In this document: one piece after another, positions 20,001 to 27,427 of the stretch | How positions within the stretch are numbered: the first letter of the stretch is position 1 | Layout of the letters: the number at the start of each line of letters is the position of its first letter | Source: Lentisphaerota bacterium | GTDB lineage: Bacteria; Verrucomicrobiota; Lentisphaeria; Oligosphaerales; JABHEG01 | DNA length: 46,235 bases | Assembly (NCBI GenBank): GCA_018676675.1 | Contig: JABHEG010000104.1 | Location: 1-46,235 of the forward strand | Direction: 5' to 3' | Notes under the pieces: model-generated | The model's input: the letters and a program-made list of their open reading frames with translations, nothing else | Told to the model about the DNA's origin: nothing | Database searches by the model: none | Made by a program: the position numbers and the translations under genes

Positions 20001-20517
20001 GAAACGCGCCCCTCTCTGCTCTGATCGCGGGCGGCATATCAACGCCGACGTAATACGGTCCGTGAACGGTTGCGCCCAGCTTGATCCGGCACTCGTACAA
20101 ACCGCTCTTCATCGCAGGTGCGGGGTCTTGAATCCACGCCTTGCCTGCCTCGGTCGCAGGCTCCAAAGCCTGCCATTCCTTGCTTTCCTTCTGCATGGGC
20201 GGGACCGCGACTTTCCGGAACTCCCACCTCGGCTTCGCATCGGTTGAGCCGGGTTCGTAGCGCCACTCGAGCTTGTCCGTGAGCGTGTGGATGCAGGTGA
20301 GCTTGGCGCGGCCACGCGAAAGCTGGTCACGCTTGCCTTCTCGGTGTACCGCGGCAGGTTCGGAACTGACAGCGGGCTCTGCTGCGCGCGCAAGAGCGAG
20401 AGCTTGGAACATCAGAACAACACAGAAGCAGGCCCCGAGCCGGATGCACTGGCGAGTCGTGGCCGCGCCAGTGAACATGCTGATGGACAATGCGTGTTGA
20501 GCTCTGTGCATGATCAT
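17047..20517 (-). CDS. Secreted modular protein: beta-propeller core, Ig-like domains and CBM4/9-like carbohydrate-binding module
   Basis: The open frame extends to 20706, but the first 63 codons do not look like a signal peptide. The ATG at 20517, with AAGGCGG upstream, gives an N-terminal leader (LGACFCVVLMFQALALARAAE) and 1,156 aa. About 75-270 is an FN3/Ig-like N-terminal region. About 290-650 is a propeller-like core starting at YDMQSTFVRAIVNRY, with MAEWGDMVYHDGRFYIQNGD and later blades ending near GEIVFTIQSKD. About 650-760 is IPT-like. About 820-885 is a bacterial Ig domain (ELWIDGALYHREV, NGRHEVVVKAFD). About 890-1045 is a CBM4/9-like jelly roll (NLIADGNMEEPG to VWVDNVVLH), and a final FN3-like domain closes the protein. 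It probably binds or acts on an extracellular polysaccharide; the enzyme class is unknown. Confidence 0.7.
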   Translation of the reverse strand: MIMHRAQHALSISMFTGAATTRQCIRLGACFCVVLMFQALALARAAEPAVSSEPAAVHREGKRDQLSRGRAKLTCIHTLTDKLEWRYEPGSTDAKPRWEFRKVAVPPMQKESKEWQALEPATEAGKAWIQDPAPAMKSGLYECRIKLGATVHGPYYVGVDMPPAIRAERGAFLVGPGAGPLSELKQAPIPVGAFNKLRWPIVDDFWLYGADAKPPGFKPAEYIRYYRRRGAQDWLETESEPIHWWGVGLTPWEAFVGQHGVFELKVVATDYLGQTMTTPVVRIELAAPPPELHGSYDMQSTFVRAIVNRYATGRRSGVKDRPNLSMAEWGDMVYHDGRFYIQNGDLHADGGKGHWAGSGLICSTVRVNLERMSFEHYHSWFHGMHHEDRWLDKNDATGKQPNGFPDPLGLPWNGRGVGMFMFPNTAFITELPDGRKRFWLAAETNSSKEKSGVALYYTDDEYATLNRSLQLVDLETPRPYRSWGHGPAVSGRIHRGYAYLFICKVLSKERDVLWNECILRCPVTRVNDETLADWHILERFDGNGDPVWSSESATPKAIQAGSPGDPGLRNEHGRKGDEYGAQPCTPDHAWIPFLNKWTNGIVVSDSLFGPFEHDNNMFWVDTREIVPGPDRSHNPGYGIFINDVATFNNGEIVFTIQSKDKAPRGGTHFHCNMILKHVIKPKTTLQLGRKCAVAGDTVEITASNSDFPELELDINVSVGGKAARLLRREGRTFHFQYTATGAENSGLPGRVNVVAKATSKLHPWPAHERSVALIVNHHNDLELQASFPDYTTLPDAGLAGAIRLSADVAYAGDVTKEVIEEGGPEVRILSVELWIDGALYHREVKAPYDFVINTREMVNGRHEVVVKAFDTLDRRAMKTLVVKVQNAPLTVAGNLIADGNMEEPGIDTWTVFGEAVVEKVGKGLQRDGGALAMQISSNRDGMTSGGIEQKIQGLQGGEALELTVWLRDYGFRSYDGGDTTVTVATGDGKGLLTERPDDNSHHYRPHTWAFTNPAGNTSLTIRVGISDTPDDGHLDTRMTRRVWVDNVVLHRSAGTTPVVADAGTFTVRSSAKANELSWPAGNDVNIQFTEIRRRKAGTEKWPFLPMVRLDRWDYAFHTGRFADSAFQPGQAYEYQLVHVDPMGHSRAPLRTVCDPK

Positions 20518-20899
20518 ACCGCCGCCTTCATTGTGGCTATTGGCGCAACGTGTCACCCGATCAAAGCATAGAGACGCCTTTGCCGCGACACGCAGCGTCC
20601 TAAGGGATGGACATAGCTTGCTGGCTGCGCTGAGGAAGGTACCCGTGAGAGATTGGGGGTGCAAGGATCTGAGGGGGCTAGCGGTCTGAGTTATCAATCC
20701 GCGCACAAAATGTTGCAGCTATCTTGGCTGCAGTAGCGCTGCGCTCCGGGCGGCGTTCCTGGCGATCGCGGCCCTCAGGGCCCGGACATGTGTTTGGTCT
20801 GTCCCGAGTCTTCCAGCGATCGGCAAGCCTGGTTGCGTTGGGACGTCTTGAAACACCAGAGCTCATGGCTTCCCACTGGACCGCGGGGTTCGTGCCTGT
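20518..20899. other. Divergent intergenic region between the modular CBM protein and the ABC importer operon
   Basis: This 382-bp gap must hold the promoters of both directions, but I cannot assign -35/-10 boxes with confidence. It contains two palindromes: TGCAGC-tatcttg-GCTGCA near 20713-20731, and GGCCCTCAGGGCC near 20770-20782. The stretch from about 20745 resembles the core of the 92-bp tandem unit near 4480 (CTCCGGGCGGC, then GGCGATCG, then GGCC), suggesting a diverged single copy. 20789-20817 resembles 41015-41042 (see findings). Confidence 0.45.
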
Positions 20900-22864
20900 A
20901 TGGTTTGGGTCATGCATTGGTCACGGAACATTGCGCCATGGACAGGGCTCAGGCTCATCCCTGTGCTGTTGTTGCTCCTCAGTTACACGCAGAGCATCTT
21001 CGCTGATGCCTCGTCGCGGGATGCTCCCCCACCGGACGCCCTGCCTCCGACTGTCTCTCTCAAGGAAGCACCCATGCTGCGGAGCTTGGTCGCGAACGGG
21101 GGGCTGCCACCGGTGAGCGAGCGCGTTCCTGCAGAGCCGCTCGTGTTGGTGCCAACCGAAACGACAGGCACGTACGGTGGGACCTGGCGACGACTTGGGG
21201 TGCATCCGAGTGACAGCCTCCTCGGATCACGCATCGGCTACGAGTCGCTGGTGCGCTGGGATCGCACCGGCCGTAACGTTGTGCCCGGCATCGCGAAGAG
21301 CTGGGAGATTCTGGACGGTGCGAAGCGGTACGTGTTCCATCTTCGCAAGGGCATGAAGTGGTCGGACGGGCACCCGTTCACGTCTGACGACCTGGTGTTC
21401 TGGTACGAAGACGTGGTGGGGAACAAGGAGATCTCCCCTGTGTTCCCGAGCTACTGGTGCCCCGGTGGCGGCACTTTCACACTTCGTGCTGATGGGCCGC
21501 ATGTGGTCGAATTCCTGTTCGACGAACCTAACGGGATCTTCCTAGAACTGATGGCCTTCAGAGGGATCGGGCTGTACTACCCGAAACACTATCTCGTTCA
21601 GTTCCACAGCCGCTACCAGGCGAAGGAAACGCTCGAGGACTTGGCCAAAGCCGAAGGGCTGGATCTATGGCATCAGCTTTTTCTGCAGAAGGCGAACATC
21701 CACGAGACCCCGGAGTGCCCGACTCTCAGAGCCTGGGTGCTCAAGGTCGGACCGCCGGCCACCCGTCTGATGGTCGAACGAAACCCCTACTACTGGAAAA
21801 TCGACACCGAGGGTAATCAGCTCCCCTACATCGACCGAATCGGCACCACCATCATGCAGAACAAGGAAGTGCTGAATCTGAAGGCGATCACCGGCGGGGT
21901 CGACATGCAGGCGCGTTATATCGACAGCTCCAAGTTCACCCTCTTCATGAAGAACCGCAAGCAGGGCGGGTACCGCGTGCTGGCCGACCCATCGCCATCC
22001 AGCACGGTCGTCTACCTCAACCAGCGCAGCAAGAATCCGGCAATGCGGGGCGTGCTATGCGACCCCCGATTCCGTCGCGCGCTGTCCATCGCCATCGATC
22101 GCGAGGAACTGATCGAGCTCATCTACTCGGGGCTCGCGGAACCTACCAACGGCGTCTCAAGCGAGTTCGATCCCTGCTATCTTCCGGAGTTCTCGACCAA
22201 ACACACCGAGTATGCGCCTCAGGAGGCACGCAGGCTGCTGGACGAGGTCGGCCTGCGCAGAGGCCGTCTCGGGATGAGGAGGATGCCGGATGGCAGCCGT
22301 TTCAAACAGATCCTGCACTACTACCCGGCCGAGACAGGCACAGGGGCGGAGCTCTGGCAATTGGTTGCGGACTACTGGCGCGAGATCGGTCTGGAGTTCG
22401 TAGTGAAGAGCGACGCCCGGACTCTTAGCGTGATGCAGGTGCGCAACGGCAACAGTGACTTCTGGGCCTACGCGATCGCCGGCATGCACTGGATCACCGA
22501 TGCCGGGTGGTACGTCCCGATCCGCGACGGAGCTTACTTCGCGCCCCTGTACGGGCGTTGGGTCGTGCGGAAAGGCAAGAGCGGGGTCGAACCCGCTGAG
22601 GAGTTCATGCGGTTGCTGGACTGGTACGGACAGCTGGCGCGGACCGACAGCGCGGACCTGCGCCTGCAACTGGGCCGGGACATCCTGCGGCAATGGGCGA
22701 ACCAGTGCTATATCGTTGGCGTCGTGCGCAGGAAAGAGGTGACGCTGGTGGGGAACCGTATGCGGAATTTCCCCGCGAGCATGATCCAGGATTACCGGTT
22801 GCTGGCGCCGGGGTATCTCTGTCCGGAGCAGTTCTTTCTCGAGGACGCCGGAGCCGCGAAGTGA
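20900..22864 (+). CDS. ABC transporter substrate-binding protein, SBP family 5 (peptide/oligosaccharide type)
   Basis: The 654-aa protein has an N-terminal signal segment (LRLIPVLLLLLSYTQSIFADA). The mature start KEAPMLRSLVANGGLPPVSE followed by GTYGGTWR at 90-97 is typical of a long subfamily of SBP_bac_5 proteins. Family landmarks follow: YESLVRWD, VVPGIAKSWEI, YVFHLRKGMKWSDGHPFTSDD, NPYYWKIDTEGNQLPYID, and DPRFRRALSIAIDREELIE. It is exported to bind ligand for the permeases encoded directly downstream. Family 5 proteins bind peptides, nickel or oligosaccharides; the surrounding glycan enzymes favour an oligosaccharide here (inference). The start could also be the ATG at 20912; neither has a strong ribosome-binding site. 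First gene of a five-gene operon. Confidence 0.92.
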   Translation: MVWVMHWSRNIAPWTGLRLIPVLLLLLSYTQSIFADASSRDAPPPDALPPTVSLKEAPMLRSLVANGGLPPVSERVPAEPLVLVPTETTGTYGGTWRRLGVHPSDSLLGSRIGYESLVRWDRTGRNVVPGIAKSWEILDGAKRYVFHLRKGMKWSDGHPFTSDDLVFWYEDVVGNKEISPVFPSYWCPGGGTFTLRADGPHVVEFLFDEPNGIFLELMAFRGIGLYYPKHYLVQFHSRYQAKETLEDLAKAEGLDLWHQLFLQKANIHETPECPTLRAWVLKVGPPATRLMVERNPYYWKIDTEGNQLPYIDRIGTTIMQNKEVLNLKAITGGVDMQARYIDSSKFTLFMKNRKQGGYRVLADPSPSSTVVYLNQRSKNPAMRGVLCDPRFRRALSIAIDREELIELIYSGLAEPTNGVSSEFDPCYLPEFSTKHTEYAPQEARRLLDEVGLRRGRLGMRRMPDGSRFKQILHYYPAETGTGAELWQLVADYWREIGLEFVVKSDARTLSVMQVRNGNSDFWAYAIAGMHWITDAGWYVPIRDGAYFAPLYGRWVVRKGKSGVEPAEEFMRLLDWYGQLARTDSADLRLQLGRDILRQWANQCYIVGVVRRKEVTLVGNRMRNFPASMIQDYRLLAPGYLCPEQFFLEDAGAAK

Positions 22865-22913
22865 TGTCGAGTCAGGCACGAGAAGCATCGGAGTGCCGTT
22901 CAAGGCTAAGGGC

Positions 22914-23909
22914 ATGCTGAGTTACATCATACGACGAATCCTGATCATGATCCCGACGCTGGTGATCATCAGTGTCGTGTCGTTTGCATTGATCCAACTG
23001 CCGCCAGGCGACTACCTCACAAGTTGGGTCGCGCAGATGCAGGAGACAGGCGAGGATGTTGATGAGGCACAAATTGCGAGCCTGCGGCAGCGATACGGGT
23101 TGGACAGGCCTTTTGTGGTTCAGTACTGGAAGTGGATCAGCGGAGTGGTCCGCGGCGACTTCGGGCAGTCCTTTTCGTTGAACCGGCCGGTGAGCACGTT
23201 GATATGGGAACGCCTGGGGTTGACCATCGTGATCTCGCTGATCACGATCCTGTGTACGTGGCTCATCGCCATCCCTATCGGCATCTACTCCGCTGTTCGT
23301 CAGTACACCGTGTTCGACTACGTCTTCACATTTGTGGGGTTTATGGGCATGGCGACGCCACCGTTCCTGCTGGCCCTGTTGGTGATGTACTTCTCCTACA
23401 CGTGGTTCGGGATCAGTGTCGGCGGCCTGTTCAGCGATGAGTATGTCGGTGCGCCCTGGAGCTGGGCGAAGCTGGTGGATCTTCTCCAGCACGCCTGGAT
23501 CCCGATTTTCGTTCTGGCTGTCGGAAGCACAGCCGGCATGATCCGAACCGTGCGCGCAAACCTGCTTGACCAACTCGAAATGCCGTATGTGGACACGGCT
23601 CGCAGCAAGGGCGTGCATCCGCTCAAACTGCTCCTGAAGTACCCGGTGCGGATCGCGATCAACCCCGTTGTCAGCACCATCGGCTGGCTCCTGCCTGCTC
23701 TCGTGAGCGGCTCGGTGATCGTCGCGATGGTCCTGAATCTGCCCACAACCGGACCACTGATGCTGACTGCGCTGTTCACTCAGGACATGTACCTGGCCGG
23801 GTCTTTCGTCATGATGCTCAGCGTGTTGACCGTCATCGGCACGCTGATTTCCGACATCCTCCTGGCCTGGGTGGATCCGCGAATTCGCTTCGAACGCAAG
23901 AAAGGCTGA
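22914..23909 (+). CDS. dppB: ABC transporter permease, DppB/OppB family
   Basis: The ATG at 22914 is preferred over the GTG at 22893, because it yields the canonical permease start MLSYIIRRILIMIPTLVIIS with AAGG just upstream. The 331-aa protein has the family's first membrane helix, a periplasmic segment with the conserved SLRQRYGLDRPFVVQYWKW and GDFGQSF elements, and five further hydrophobic segments. The cytoplasmic EAA-type loop that contacts the ATPases is at about 223-234 (MPYVDTARSKGV). It lies 49 bp after the binding protein and 27 bp before the partner permease, so the genes are surely co-transcribed. It forms the translocation channel with the DppC-like protein. Confidence 0.93.
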   Translation: MLSYIIRRILIMIPTLVIISVVSFALIQLPPGDYLTSWVAQMQETGEDVDEAQIASLRQRYGLDRPFVVQYWKWISGVVRGDFGQSFSLNRPVSTLIWERLGLTIVISLITILCTWLIAIPIGIYSAVRQYTVFDYVFTFVGFMGMATPPFLLALLVMYFSYTWFGISVGGLFSDEYVGAPWSWAKLVDLLQHAWIPIFVLAVGSTAGMIRTVRANLLDQLEMPYVDTARSKGVHPLKLLLKYPVRIAINPVVSTIGWLLPALVSGSVIVAMVLNLPTTGPLMLTALFTQDMYLAGSFVMMLSVLTVIGTLISDILLAWVDPRIRFERKKG

Positions 23910-23936
23910 CGACCTCCCGGAGCCCCCGGACCTGCC

Positions 23937-25082
23937 ATGAACGACCCGACGGACAACCAGATTCCACAACCGGCGCCGAGCGCGACTGAGGAGTGCCCTG
24001 AAGAGACGCTCTACATGGCCAGCCAGTGGCGTCTGATGTGGCTCAAATTCAAGGACCACCGGTTGGCCCATGTGTCCCTGTATGTCGTCATCATTATGTA
24101 TCTCATCGGCGCCTTCTGCGAAATTGTCGCGCCGAATGCCCCGAACCGCCGCAATGCGAAGGGCAAGTACGTTCCTCCTCAGCGTATCCGGCTCCTCGAT
24201 CAGGGGCGTCCCCGCCTGCCGTTCGTCTACGCTCTCGAGCGTCACAAGGACCCCGAGACATTGGCGTTGACCTACACCCTCGACTACGAACGCCCCATCG
24301 GTCTGCGGCTCTTTGCCAAAGGGGATCCTTACCGGCTCTGGGGAGTGATCCCAATGCAACGCCATCTGATTGGCGCAAGCAACGGCGGGCGCATCTACCT
24401 GATGGGGGGCGACAAGCTCGGACGCTGTGTCTTCAGCCGAATCATATACGGGAGCCGCATCTCGCTGTCGATTGGGCTCATCGGCGTGGTCCTGAGCCTG
24501 GGAATCGGCATCGCCCTTGGCGGGATCTCGGGGTACTATGGGGGGATCGTGGACACGCTGATCCAGCGGATTATCGAGGTCCTGCGGTCCTTCCCCACGA
24601 TTCCGCTCTGGCTTGCGCTCTCAGCTGCCATGCCCGCGACCTGGGGCCAACTTCGGGTCTATTTCTGCATGACTCTCATTCTTGCCTTCATCGGCTGGAC
24701 GGGCGTGGCCAGAGTTGTGCGCGGGAAGATCCTTGCGTTGCGTGAGGAGGACTATGCGATGGCCGCCCGGGTGGCAGGCGTCCGCGAATTCAATATCATC
24801 ATTCGACACCTCGTACCGGGCTTCACAAGCCATCTGATTGTGACCATGACCATTGCTATCCCGCGGATGATCCTGGCCGAGACCTCCCTGAGCTTCCTGC
24901 GCCTCGGGCTGCGACCGCCGACCATCAGCTGGGGCGTCCTCCTGCAAGACGCTCAGAACGTGAACGCGATCGCTCTCTACCCGTGGCTCATGTACCCGGT
25001 TGTGTTCGTCATCATCGCCGTGCTCATGTTCAACTTCCTCGGCGATGGCCTCCGGGACGCCGCTGATCCATACCGAAACTGA
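23937..25082 (+). CDS. dppC: ABC transporter permease, DppC/OppC family, with extended TM1-TM2 loop
   Basis: The 381-aa protein has a cytoplasmic N-terminal tail and a first membrane helix at about 46-64. A periplasmic stretch of about 100 residues follows (NAKGKYVPPQRIRLLDQG to KGDPYRLWGVIPM), then the family landmark GGDKLGRCVFSRIIYGSRIS, in which the usual Asp after GR is Cys. Five more hydrophobic segments and the EAA-type loop EEDYAMAARVAGV (about 271-283) follow. Typical E. coli DppC is about 300 aa; the extra length is almost all in the first loop, a form known from long-loop subfamilies. It pairs with the DppB-like permease immediately upstream. Confidence 0.93.
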   Translation: MNDPTDNQIPQPAPSATEECPEETLYMASQWRLMWLKFKDHRLAHVSLYVVIIMYLIGAFCEIVAPNAPNRRNAKGKYVPPQRIRLLDQGRPRLPFVYALERHKDPETLALTYTLDYERPIGLRLFAKGDPYRLWGVIPMQRHLIGASNGGRIYLMGGDKLGRCVFSRIIYGSRISLSIGLIGVVLSLGIGIALGGISGYYGGIVDTLIQRIIEVLRSFPTIPLWLALSAAMPATWGQLRVYFCMTLILAFIGWTGVARVVRGKILALREEDYAMAARVAGVREFNIIIRHLVPGFTSHLIVTMTIAIPRMILAETSLSFLRLGLRPPTISWGVLLQDAQNVNAIALYPWLMYPVVFVIIAVLMFNFLGDGLRDAADPYRN

Positions 25083-25110
25083 TCTTGGAAGACACCTTCG
25101 GAAAGGCACT

Positions 25111-26184
25111 GTGGACAAGCTGATCGAAGTCCAGGACCTACACGTCCATTTCCAGCTCCGCGAGGGCCTCGTTCGAGCTGTGAACGGGATTGACCTCTGC
25201 ATCCCTGCGAACCGAACCCTCGGGATCGTGGGGGAAAGCGGTTGCGGCAAGAGCGTCACCGCCAAAGCCCTGATGCAGATCCTGCCTCGGAAAGCCTGCA
25301 TTGCGCAGGGCCAGATCCTGCTTCACCCAGAGGCAAACGAGACAGAGCAGGCAGCCCCGACCGACATCGCGAAGCTGCCCCCGGAGAGCCTCGACATGCG
25401 CCGCATCCGCGGCGCGGATATCGCCATGATCTTCCAGGAACCAATGACGTCCTTCTCCCCCGTCCATACCATCGGCAACCAGATCATGGAGTCGGTCTTG
25501 CTGCACCGGCAGGTCGGGCGCCAGGAGGCCAGGGACACTGCGGTCGAGATGCTCCGACTCGTCCAGGTCCCGATGCCGGAACGCCGTGTGGATGCGTTTC
25601 CGCATGAGCTCTCCGGTGGTCTGCGGCAACGCTGCATGATCGCCATGGCCCTGTGCTGTCAGCCGCGTCTTCTGATCGCGGACGAGCCCACGACAGCGCT
25701 GGACGTCACGATCCAAGCCCAGATTCTGGCCCTCGTGCGTCGGCTGCAGAGGGAGCTCGGCATGGCCGTCATGATGATCACTCATGACCTGGGAGTTATC
25801 GCACAGACGGCGGACGAAGTCGCGGTCATGTACCTGGGCCGAATCGTGGAGCACGCCTCCGTCGAAGGCCTGTTCGACGATCCGCGGCATCCGTATACGC
25901 AAGGGTTGCTGGCCTCCGTCCCCCGGATCACGGTTGGCGAGAAGCCACCTCTACACTCCATTCCCGGATCTGTTCCGGACTCTTTTTCTGTGCCGCCGGG
26001 GTGTCCTTTTCATCCCCGGTGCGAGTCCTGCATCTCCGGTGTGTGTGACCAGGGCAAAGCGCCCTTGCTGCGAGAGGTCGAGAGCGGGCATTCCGTCGCG
26101 TGTTTTCTCTATCCTCCCTGTCACGAGGATGGCGGAAGCGGCGGTCGACCGGTGAACGAGGGGGGCAGCAATGCCACTGCTTGA
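25111..26184 (+). CDS. dppD: ABC transporter ATP-binding protein, DppD/OppD family
   Basis: The GTG at 25111 is chosen as start: AAAGG lies 7 bases upstream and the protein then begins directly with the first beta strand (DKLIEVQDLHVHF). An upstream in-frame ATG at 25000 would overlap the DppC-like gene by 80 bases and add a Ser/Cys-rich stretch with no family match. The 357-aa product has Walker A GESGCGKS (41-48), signature LSGGLRQR (about 167-174), Walker B LLIADEP (187-193) and a His switch (MMITHD). The C-terminal oligopeptide-transporter extension has the cysteine cluster CPFHPRC...C...C, which binds an iron-sulfur cluster in some relatives. Its end overlaps the next gene by 14 bp. Confidence 0.94.
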   Translation: MDKLIEVQDLHVHFQLREGLVRAVNGIDLCIPANRTLGIVGESGCGKSVTAKALMQILPRKACIAQGQILLHPEANETEQAAPTDIAKLPPESLDMRRIRGADIAMIFQEPMTSFSPVHTIGNQIMESVLLHRQVGRQEARDTAVEMLRLVQVPMPERRVDAFPHELSGGLRQRCMIAMALCCQPRLLIADEPTTALDVTIQAQILALVRRLQRELGMAVMMITHDLGVIAQTADEVAVMYLGRIVEHASVEGLFDDPRHPYTQGLLASVPRITVGEKPPLHSIPGSVPDSFSVPPGCPFHPRCESCISGVCDQGKAPLLREVESGHSVACFLYPPCHEDGGSGGRPVNEGGSNATA

Positions 26185-27145
26185 GGTCCAGAATCTGACC
26201 AAGTTCTTTCCCATCACGGCGGGAGTGTTTCGTCGCCAGGTGGGAGCGGTCCGGGCAGTAGACGATGTGAGCTTCCACATTGAAGAAGGGGAAACCCTCG
26301 GCCTGGTCGGGGAGAGCGGCTGCGGCAAGACCACCACGGGCCGGGTAATCCTGCGGCTCATCGAGCGGACGGGAGGCAAGGTACTGTTCCATCACGACGG
26401 CACGCCCGTGGACATCACGGCTCTCGAAGGGGAGCCGCTCCGCGACTTCCGCAAACACATGCAACTGATCTTCCAGGACCCCTTCTCCTCATTGAACCCG
26501 CGCATGACCGTGATGAGCATCATTGGCGAGCCGCTCCGAGCCCATGGCTACAGCCGCACCGAGATCCATGACCGTGTCCGGGAACTCACCGAGCAGGTCA
26601 ACCTGAAGTTCGAGTTCCTGCAACGGTACCCGCATGCCTTCAGCGGGGGGCAACGACAGCGAATCTGCATTGCTCGGGCCCTCGCGCTGAACCCGAAACT
26701 CGTCGTCTGCGACGAGCCAGTTTCGGCCCTGGATGTCTCGGTTCAAGCCCAGATATTGAACCTGCTCGAGGACCTTCAACAGCGCTTGGGGCTGACCTAC
26801 CTGTTCATTGCTCACGACCTGTCCGTGGTCCAGCATATCAGCCAGCGTGTGGCCGTGATGTACGCCGGCCGAATCGTTGAGCTGGCCCCGACCGATGCGC
26901 TTTTCCGGACCCCACAACATCCCTACACCTCCGCGCTTCTGAACGCCGTACCGGAGCCGGATCCCCACGTTGAGCTGAAGGACGACCTGTTGACCGGGGA
27001 AGTCGCGGATCCCTCTGATCTGCCTTCTGGCTGTGCCTTCCATCCCCGTTGCCGGTTCTGTGAGGAACGTTGCCGGCACGAGCGCCCCGAACTCCGTGAA
27101 CTCTCCCCCAACCACGTCGCAGCGTGTCATCTCGCAGACCGGTGA
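26171..27145 (+). CDS. dppF: ABC transporter ATP-binding protein, DppF/OppF family
   Basis: The 324-aa protein has Walker A GESGCGKTT (47-55), Q-loop FQDPFSSLNPRM, signature FSGGQRQR (about 156-163), Walker B LVVCDEP (177-183), His switch FIAHD, and the C-terminal family extension with CAFHPRCRFCEERC. The ATG at 26171 has a GGGGGG-rich Shine-Dalgarno region just upstream, inside the end of the preceding gene. The 14-bp overlap indicates coupled translation with the DppD-like subunit, with which it forms the ATPase heterodimer. Last gene of the importer operon; a structured repeat begins 20 bp after its stop. Confidence 0.94.
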   Translation: MPLLEVQNLTKFFPITAGVFRRQVGAVRAVDDVSFHIEEGETLGLVGESGCGKTTTGRVILRLIERTGGKVLFHHDGTPVDITALEGEPLRDFRKHMQLIFQDPFSSLNPRMTVMSIIGEPLRAHGYSRTEIHDRVRELTEQVNLKFEFLQRYPHAFSGGQRQRICIARALALNPKLVVCDEPVSALDVSVQAQILNLLEDLQQRLGLTYLFIAHDLSVVQHISQRVAVMYAGRIVELAPTDALFRTPQHPYTSALLNAVPEPDPHVELKDDLLTGEVADPSDLPSGCAFHPRCRFCEERCRHERPELRELSPNHVAACHLADR

Positions 27146-27164
27146 TCCAGCGCTCAGTGGGGCT

Positions 27165-27247
27165 GGGGCCAGGTCTTGTGGCTTGCATTTCTGGAACTCA
27201 GTTTGCAGCGGAAATTACAGACCCCAAGGCCCGCCCCCGATTACCTG
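27165..27247. repeat. Structured dispersed repeat, copy 1 (three consecutive hairpins)
   Basis: About 80 bp that aligns with 33063-33143 at roughly 80 percent by eye. Hairpin 1: GGCCA at 27167-27171 with TGGCT at 27179-27183. Hairpin 2: ATTTCTG at 27187-27193 with CGGAAAT at 27209-27215 and a 15-base loop. Hairpin 3 is partly decayed: CAGACC at 27218-27223 with GGCCCG at 27228-27233. The element begins 20 bp after the stop of the importer operon, so it could act on the operon's 3' end. No U-run follows. The rest of the gap (27248-27427) shows nothing I can assign. Confidence 0.75.
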
Positions 27248-27427
27248 CCTCCCAAATGCGGTTCACCGGTCGATCCAGCGCACACCAATCCGGCGTCTAT
27301 GGTACGCTTTCAGGTCGTTGGCGAGAGCTGGGAAAGGCCTCAAGCGGTCATCCTCAAGCAGGGCAGCTTGTGCTGCCCCCTCAATACAATTCGCCGCGGG
27401 GCGAAGTGAGAAATGGAAGGGCTGCGC

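Noticed and set aside
19360..20247. 295-codon plus-strand open frame
   Set aside because: Antisense to the modular CBM protein, whose sense frame has clear domains.
22872..24365. 497-codon minus-strand open frame
   Set aside because: Antisense to the DppB/DppC-like permeases, rich in His/Asp/Arg/Gln with no domain; a GC-rich shadow.
25000..25110. Upstream ATG as start of the DppD-like gene
   Set aside because: It overlaps the DppC-like gene and adds a Ser/Cys-rich stretch; the GTG at 25111 has a ribosome-binding site and the expected first strand.
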